Shown here in pieces: positions 60,963 to 64,000 of a stretch of DNA of 64,000 nt (position 1 is the stretch's first letter; the number at the start of each line of letters is the position of its first letter). The notes beneath the pieces are model-generated. The model did no database searches. It was not told where the DNA came from and saw nothing but the letters and a program-made list of their open reading frames with translations. The position numbers and the translations under genes were made by a program. The stretch comes from Acidovorax temperans. Lineage in GTDB: Bacteria > Pseudomonadota > Gammaproteobacteria > Burkholderiales > Burkholderiaceae_C. The stretch covers positions 611,501 through 675,500 of the forward strand of contig NZ_VFPV01000001.1 in the NCBI RefSeq assembly GCF_006716905.1, given 5' to 3'.

Positions 60963-61430
60963 TCACACATGGCGCTTGCCAGCCGCGGGCCCCGGCGCAA
61001 TGGGTGCATTGCTTTGCGCATCGGCCCGCTGGTGCAGGGCTTCGATGATGTGGCACTGCGCGTCCGAACCATCACAGCGGCTGCGCAGGGCCATCAGATC
61101 AGCCTCCAGCGCCTGCAACTCTGCCAGGCGTGCGCGCACATGCCGCAGGTGCTCGTCCAGGGTGTCGCAGGCGGCGTGGCAGTCTTCCTTGCGCGTCAGG
61201 TCCAGCGCCAGCAGGGTGCGCACCTCGTCCAGCGACATGTCCATGGCGCGGCACAGGCGCACAAAGCGCAGCCGGTGCACATCGGCGGCGCTGTAAAGTC
61301 GGTAACTGTTGTCACCCCGGGCGCCGGGCGGCAGCAGGCCCTCTTTTTCGTAGTAACGGATGTTGGCGGGCGACACGCCCGACTGCCGGGCGGCCTCGCC
61401 AATGCGGTGCACTGCAACGTCATCAATCAT
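60963..61430 (-). CDS. cadR: MerR-family heavy-metal regulator (CadR/PbrR-type), 155 aa
   Basis: The winged helix is HRIGEAARQSGVSPANIRYY and NSYRLYSAADVHRLRFVRLC, typical of MerR. The metal-binding region carries Cys84 and Cys88 (EDCHAACDTL) and the C-terminal Cys119 and Cys126 (RCDGSDAQCHIIEAL), as in Cd2+/Pb2+-responsive CadR/PbrR proteins. It is divergent from a CDF transporter gene across 76 bp that contain a typical MerR operator. It should repress and, with metal, activate the transporter promoter. Confidence 0.9.
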   Translation of the reverse strand: MIDDVAVHRIGEAARQSGVSPANIRYYEKEGLLPPGARGDNSYRLYSAADVHRLRFVRLCRAMDMSLDEVRTLLALDLTRKEDCHAACDTLDEHLRHVRARLAELQALEADLMALRSRCDGSDAQCHIIEALHQRADAQSNAPIAPGPAAGKRHV

Positions 61431-61435
61431 GGGGC

Positions 61436-61466
61436 TTGACCTTCAAGTGGCTTCAAGGTTTCCAAT
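61436..61466 (+). promoter_or_regulatory. MerR-type promoter/operator of the CDF gene
   Basis: TTGACC (61436-61441), a 19-bp spacer and TCCAAT (61461-61466). The spacer holds the dyad ACCTT-CAAGTGGCTTC-AAGGT. An over-long spacer with a dyad between the hexamers is the hallmark of MerR-controlled promoters. Confidence 0.75.
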
Positions 61467-61506
61467 GATGCCATTGCAACCCGAACCTCTGTTCAGAAAG
61501 ACCACC

Positions 61507-62151
61507 ATGTCTGCCCAGTGCACCGACCATTGCCACACCCCCACCGCCAGCGCAGACCCGCGCTACCGGCGCATTCTGTGGATCGCCCTGCTCGTCAACG
61601 CCGCCATGTTTGTGGTGGAGCTGGGCGCGGGGCTGAGTTCAGGCTCCGCCTCCCTGCTGGCCGACGCCATCGATTTTCTCGGCGATGCGGCCAACTACGG
61701 CGTATCGCTCCTAGTGCTGGCCATGGCGCTGCAGTGGCGCGCCCGGGCAGCGCTGCTCAAAGGCGCCAGCATGCTGGCCTTCGGGGTGTTTGTGATTGGC
61801 CGGGTGGCCTGGGGCGCATGGCAGGGCATCACGCCCGAGGCGCTCACCATGGGCTCGGTCGGCCTGCTGGCACTGGCTGCCAACGTGGGCGTGGCCCTGC
61901 TGCTGTACGCCTGGCGCGATGGCGACGCCAACATGCGCGGCGTGTGGCTGTGCACCCGCAACGATGCGTTGAGCAACGTGGCCGTGATGCTGGCCGCGCT
62001 GGGGGTGTTTGGCACGGGCCGCAGCTGGCCCGACCTGGTGGTGGCCGGTGTGATGGCGGCCCTGGCCATCTCTGGCGGGTGGAGCGTGGTGCGCCAGGCC
62101 CGCCAGGAGCTGGCCCATGCTTCGAAGGAAAATCAGCCGCAGGCGCTTTAA
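61507..62151 (+). CDS. Cation diffusion facilitator-like transporter, 214 aa
   Basis: The ATG at 61507 (MSAQCTDHCHTPTASADPRY) is chosen; the open frame upstream lies in the promoter and cadR. There are six helices and the CDF signature region SASLLADAIDFLGDAANYG (Asp53, Asp56, Asp60). In helix 5 the usual His-x3-Asp is Cys-x3-Asp (Cys149, Asp153, WLCTRNDALS). The C-terminal cytoplasmic domain is almost absent, so this is a short CDF. A Cys/His-rich N-terminus and the divergent CadR-type gene support Cd2+, Zn2+ or Pb2+ efflux. Confidence 0.85.
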   Translation: MSAQCTDHCHTPTASADPRYRRILWIALLVNAAMFVVELGAGLSSGSASLLADAIDFLGDAANYGVSLLVLAMALQWRARAALLKGASMLAFGVFVIGRVAWGAWQGITPEALTMGSVGLLALAANVGVALLLYAWRDGDANMRGVWLCTRNDALSNVAVMLAALGVFGTGRSWPDLVVAGVMAALAISGGWSVVRQARQELAHASKENQPQAL

Positions 62152-62190
62152 CCACAAGCGCAAGAAGCTATAAAATCAATAGCAAATAAG
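62150..62190. repeat. Possible fragment of the dispersed palindromic repeat, copy 8
   Basis: AACCACAAGCGCAAGAAGCT followed by ATAAAATCAATAGC resembles one arm and border of the family. The other arm is not kept, so this is a weak match. Confidence 0.35.
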
Positions 62191-62310
62191 CATTGAATCA
62201 GCAAGCTGCCCAGGTGGCACACAGCGCCTGCTTGCTGGTTTTTTGACGCACCACAAGCCCAGGCATGGGGCTTGCATGGTTCAATCCGCCCTCGTTTCCC
62301 GCTTTCAGCC

Positions 62311-62946
62311 ATGTCCCGCACCTCCGCCGCCCCCGCTGTTCCGCCCCCCGTGGCGGTGCCCCACACCCTCACTGAAGACGCCGTGGCGATCTTCACCGGG
62401 GTGCTGCTGATTTCGGTGGGCGTGGCGTTTTTCACCAATGCGGGCTTGCTGACCGGCGGCACGGCGGGGCTGGCGTTCTTGCTGCACTACGCCACGGGCA
62501 TCGGCTTCGGCAAGATTTTCTTCGTGCTGAACCTGCCCTTTTACTGGCTGGCGCTGCGCAAGCTGGGCCGGGCCTTCACGCTCAAAACCTTCATCGCCGT
62601 GCTGCTGCTGTCGGTGCTGACGGAGGCGCAATCGCAGTTCCTGCAGTTCGCGCAGTTGCAGCCGGTGTATGCCGCCGTGGCGGGCGGGCTCATCACCGGC
62701 ACGGGGTTTCTGGTGCTGTTTCGCCACCGTTGCAGCCTGGGGGGCGTGGGCATTCTGGCGCTGTACCTGCAAGACCGCTACGGCTGGCGCGCTGGCAAGG
62801 TGCAGATGGCGTTGGACTGCGCCATCGTGCTGCTGGCACTGTGGACGGTGGAGCCCCTGCGCGTGGCATGGTCGGTAGCCGGTGCCGTGGCGCTGAACCT
62901 GGTGCTGGCCATGAACCACCGCCCTGGGCGCTACATGGCGGTGTAA
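62311..62946 (+). CDS. YitT family membrane protein, 211 aa
   Basis: The ATG at 62311 starts MSRTSAAPAVPPPVAV; earlier codons of the frame lie in the leader. Five to six membrane helices (AIFTGVLLISVGVAFFTNAG, AAVAGGLITGTGFLVLF) with the conserved LTGGTAGLAFLLHYATG segment of the YitT/DUF161 family, members of which are putative small-molecule exporters. Sequence length is shorter than Bacillus YitT because the C-terminal DUF2179 domain is missing. Function unknown. Confidence 0.85.
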   Translation: MSRTSAAPAVPPPVAVPHTLTEDAVAIFTGVLLISVGVAFFTNAGLLTGGTAGLAFLLHYATGIGFGKIFFVLNLPFYWLALRKLGRAFTLKTFIAVLLLSVLTEAQSQFLQFAQLQPVYAAVAGGLITGTGFLVLFRHRCSLGGVGILALYLQDRYGWRAGKVQMALDCAIVLLALWTVEPLRVAWSVAGAVALNLVLAMNHRPGRYMAV

Positions 62947-63028
62947 GAACCTTTGGCAGCCTTGCAAGGCCAGGCACTGAATTCCCCAGCGCGGGAACCT
63001 TAGCCCACCTGGCCGTATCATTCCCGGC

Positions 63029-63421
63029 ATGCGTCGCGGCCTGTTTTTCGTCCTCATGGTGGTGCTGGTCCTTCGGGGCCTCACGGGCACCGCCATGGCT
63101 GCGGGGGTGCTACCGCCCCTGGCGCTGACGCAAGCCACCGCAGCGCACCAGCACGAAGCTGCTCAGCACAAGACCCACGACGACGCCAGCCACCACAGCA
63201 CCGCTGCAGACCTGGGCAACCATTGCGCAGACGCATCTGCCGAATGCCACCCGCACGAGCACGCCACCTGCTCGGCCTGTGAGATTTGCCATTCAGCCAT
63301 GCTCGCCGCGCCTGGCGTTTCCCCGAATGTGCCCCGGCTGCCCGGCGCGCACCTGCGCCATACCCCCGCGCCCTTGCACAACGCCCCTGCGGCGTTGCTG
63401 ATCAAACCGCCCATCGCCTGA
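63029..63421 (+). CDS. Exported His/Cys-rich protein (DUF2946-like), 130 aa
   Basis: The signal peptide is RRGLFFVLMVVLVLRGLTGT with cleavage near AMAAG. The mature part is His-rich (AHQHEAAQHKTHDDASHHS) and contains a cysteine cluster, CHPHEHATCSACEICHSAML, then a Pro/His tail. This resembles DUF2946-type proteins, usually found at the start of copper-handling gene clusters. It likely binds copper or another soft metal in the periplasm. It is followed by another small gene and a cupredoxin-like gene on the same strand. Confidence 0.7.
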   Translation: MRRGLFFVLMVVLVLRGLTGTAMAAGVLPPLALTQATAAHQHEAAQHKTHDDASHHSTAADLGNHCADASAECHPHEHATCSACEICHSAMLAAPGVSPNVPRLPGAHLRHTPAPLHNAPAALLIKPPIA

Positions 63422-63518
63422 TCTCCGACGCCCGAAGTGCGTCTGCCGTGGCCCTGCTGTCAGCCAGCCGGGCTTGCTTCGCAGCGCCAATGCCTTTGTT
63501 CGTTGTCTGGAGACCGCC

Positions 63519-63806
63519 ATGCGCGCCCCTGATTTATCGCCTCTTTTTGCGCCAGCCCTGCCGCGCATTTCGCCCCCACTGCGCCGATGGACTGCCTGCA
63601 TGTTCACCACCCTCAAGGTGCGCGCCAACCAGCCGGCGGGCGACTACCGCGACCCCGGCGACTACGCCCAGCCCGCAGGCACACAGGCCTACGAATGGCA
63701 AGGCGCCCCCGCCCACACCCCACGCCCCGCGCGTGCCGACACCCCCGGCACAGTGCCCGGCGCGGCCACCGCCCGCAAGCCCGCTGCCAGCAGCCACCAA
63801 CATTGA
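63519..63806 (+). CDS. Small hypothetical protein of a copper-type cluster, 95 aa
   Basis: The ATG at 63519 (MRAPDLSPLFAPALPRISPP) is one candidate, with another at 63600 (MFTTLKVRANQPAGDYRDPG). The segment QPAGDYRDPGDYAQPAGTQ is a conserved-looking core of Pro/Gly/Asp. It resembles small proteins seen beside DUF2946 and copper efflux genes in Comamonadaceae, from memory. The tail is Ala/Pro-rich with a final HQH. Function unknown. Confidence 0.5.
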   Translation: MRAPDLSPLFAPALPRISPPLRRWTACMFTTLKVRANQPAGDYRDPGDYAQPAGTQAYEWQGAPAHTPRPARADTPGTVPGAATARKPAASSHQH

Positions 63807-63820
63807 ACCCTGAACACACC

Positions 63821-64000
63821 ATGAAAACTATCAAATTAATAGCTGCCTGCGCTTTATTCATGGGCGCTACAGCCACTTTTGGCCATGAAAATATGCCCCA
63901 TGCCGCCAAACCAGCGGACGTGGTGAAAGAGCAAAAAGCGTGGGGCATTGCCGGCGACGCCAAGGCCGTGACCCGCACCATCACCCTGCGCATGGGCGAC
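63821..64000 (+). CDS. Cupredoxin-like exported protein, first 60 residues (runs off the window)
   Basis: Starts at the ATG at 63821 with an export signal (MKTIKLIAACALFMGATATF, mature from about GHENMPHAAK). The start of a cupredoxin-like domain follows (KAWGIAGDAKAVTRTITLRM), as in the periplasmic copper protein CopI. Its 5' end overlaps a copy of the dispersed palindromic repeat, so the signal peptide appears to be coded by the repeat. It likely heads or belongs to a copper tolerance cluster that continues beyond the window. Confidence 0.8.
   Translation, partial: MKTIKLIAACALFMGATATFGHENMPHAAKPADVVKEQKAWGIAGDAKAVTRTITLRMGD
63829..63888. repeat. Dispersed palindromic repeat, copy 9 (inside the cupredoxin signal peptide)
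   Basis: ATCAAATTAATAGCTGCCTG, CGCTTTATTCATGGGCGCTA and CAGCCACTTTTGGCCATGAA follow the family layout (AATAGCTGCCTGCGCTT ... GGGCGCTACAGCCA). It falls within codons 3 to 23. Confidence 0.65.

Overview
The window looks like a chromosomal segment of a high-GC betaproteobacterium of the order Burkholderiales, most likely a Comamonadaceae member close to Acidovorax. This rests on gene content (Bug-type binding protein, AtuA/DUF1446, yejABEF, NfeD plus SPFH pair, DUF3297, CadR-type MerR) and on a dispersed palindromic repeat whose arms contain GCGCTT/AAGCGC and AGCTGC/GCAGCT. No rRNA, prophage or CRISPR array was seen. Two intact tRNA genes are present, Ser-GGA and Leu-CAA.

Left part (1-13.7 kb): a shikimate dehydrogenase-like gene cut by the window edge; a PAS-GGDEF diguanylate cyclase gene interrupted by an in-frame amber codon; an endonuclease/exonuclease/phosphatase gene split by an IS200-type element; and a LysR gene without its DNA-binding domain. 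Next comes a coherent catabolic cluster on the minus strand (AtuA, an AtuA-like ferredoxin-fold protein, a Bug solute-binding protein, a tannase/feruloyl-esterase-like lipoprotein and a large alpha/beta-hydrolase lipoprotein), read divergently from an intact LysR regulator.

13.7-30.2 kb: a first copy of a 1321-bp IS5-family element, then housekeeping and transport genes: DUF3297, RNase HI-like, a PhnD-like binding protein, a cation diffusion facilitator, a FlxA-like coiled-coil protein, the yejABEF peptide ABC transporter with a MntA-HepT toxin-antitoxin pair inside the operon, fabI, an exported DNA ligase, a basic amino acid decarboxylase and nfeD.

30.2-49.7 kb is an accessory region packed with insertion sequences. 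Between nfeD and its usual partner, the SPFH gene, five elements form a nested stack that can be unpicked by target-site duplications: a 1323-bp IS5 element, an 821-bp IS5 element holding both a 1151-bp IS5 element (itself carrying a 1305-bp IS3 element) and a 1321-bp IS5 element. Then come a degenerate tRNA-Ser copy, a frameshifted PRPP-synthetase gene with an AMP/thymidine phosphorylase gene, the intact tRNA-Ser, an IS4 element inserted in the loop of a terminator hairpin, small regulators, a HipBA module, remnants of a StbD-like antitoxin and other broken genes, and further copies of the same IS elements.

49.7-64 kb: backbone again (valS, galU, a Nudix hydrolase coupled to tusA, cysM, tRNA-Leu). 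An IS1595-family element sits inside a LexA (SOS) box in front of a small unknown gene. A Mla/MCE-type permease, MCE protein and lipoprotein follow without an ATPase gene, then a CadR-type regulator divergent from a CDF efflux gene, a YitT protein, and the start of what looks like a copper-handling cluster ending in a cupredoxin-like gene cut by the window edge. In total I count 12 insertion sequences of 8 types. Coordinates of IS ends come from inverted repeats and target duplications read by eye.
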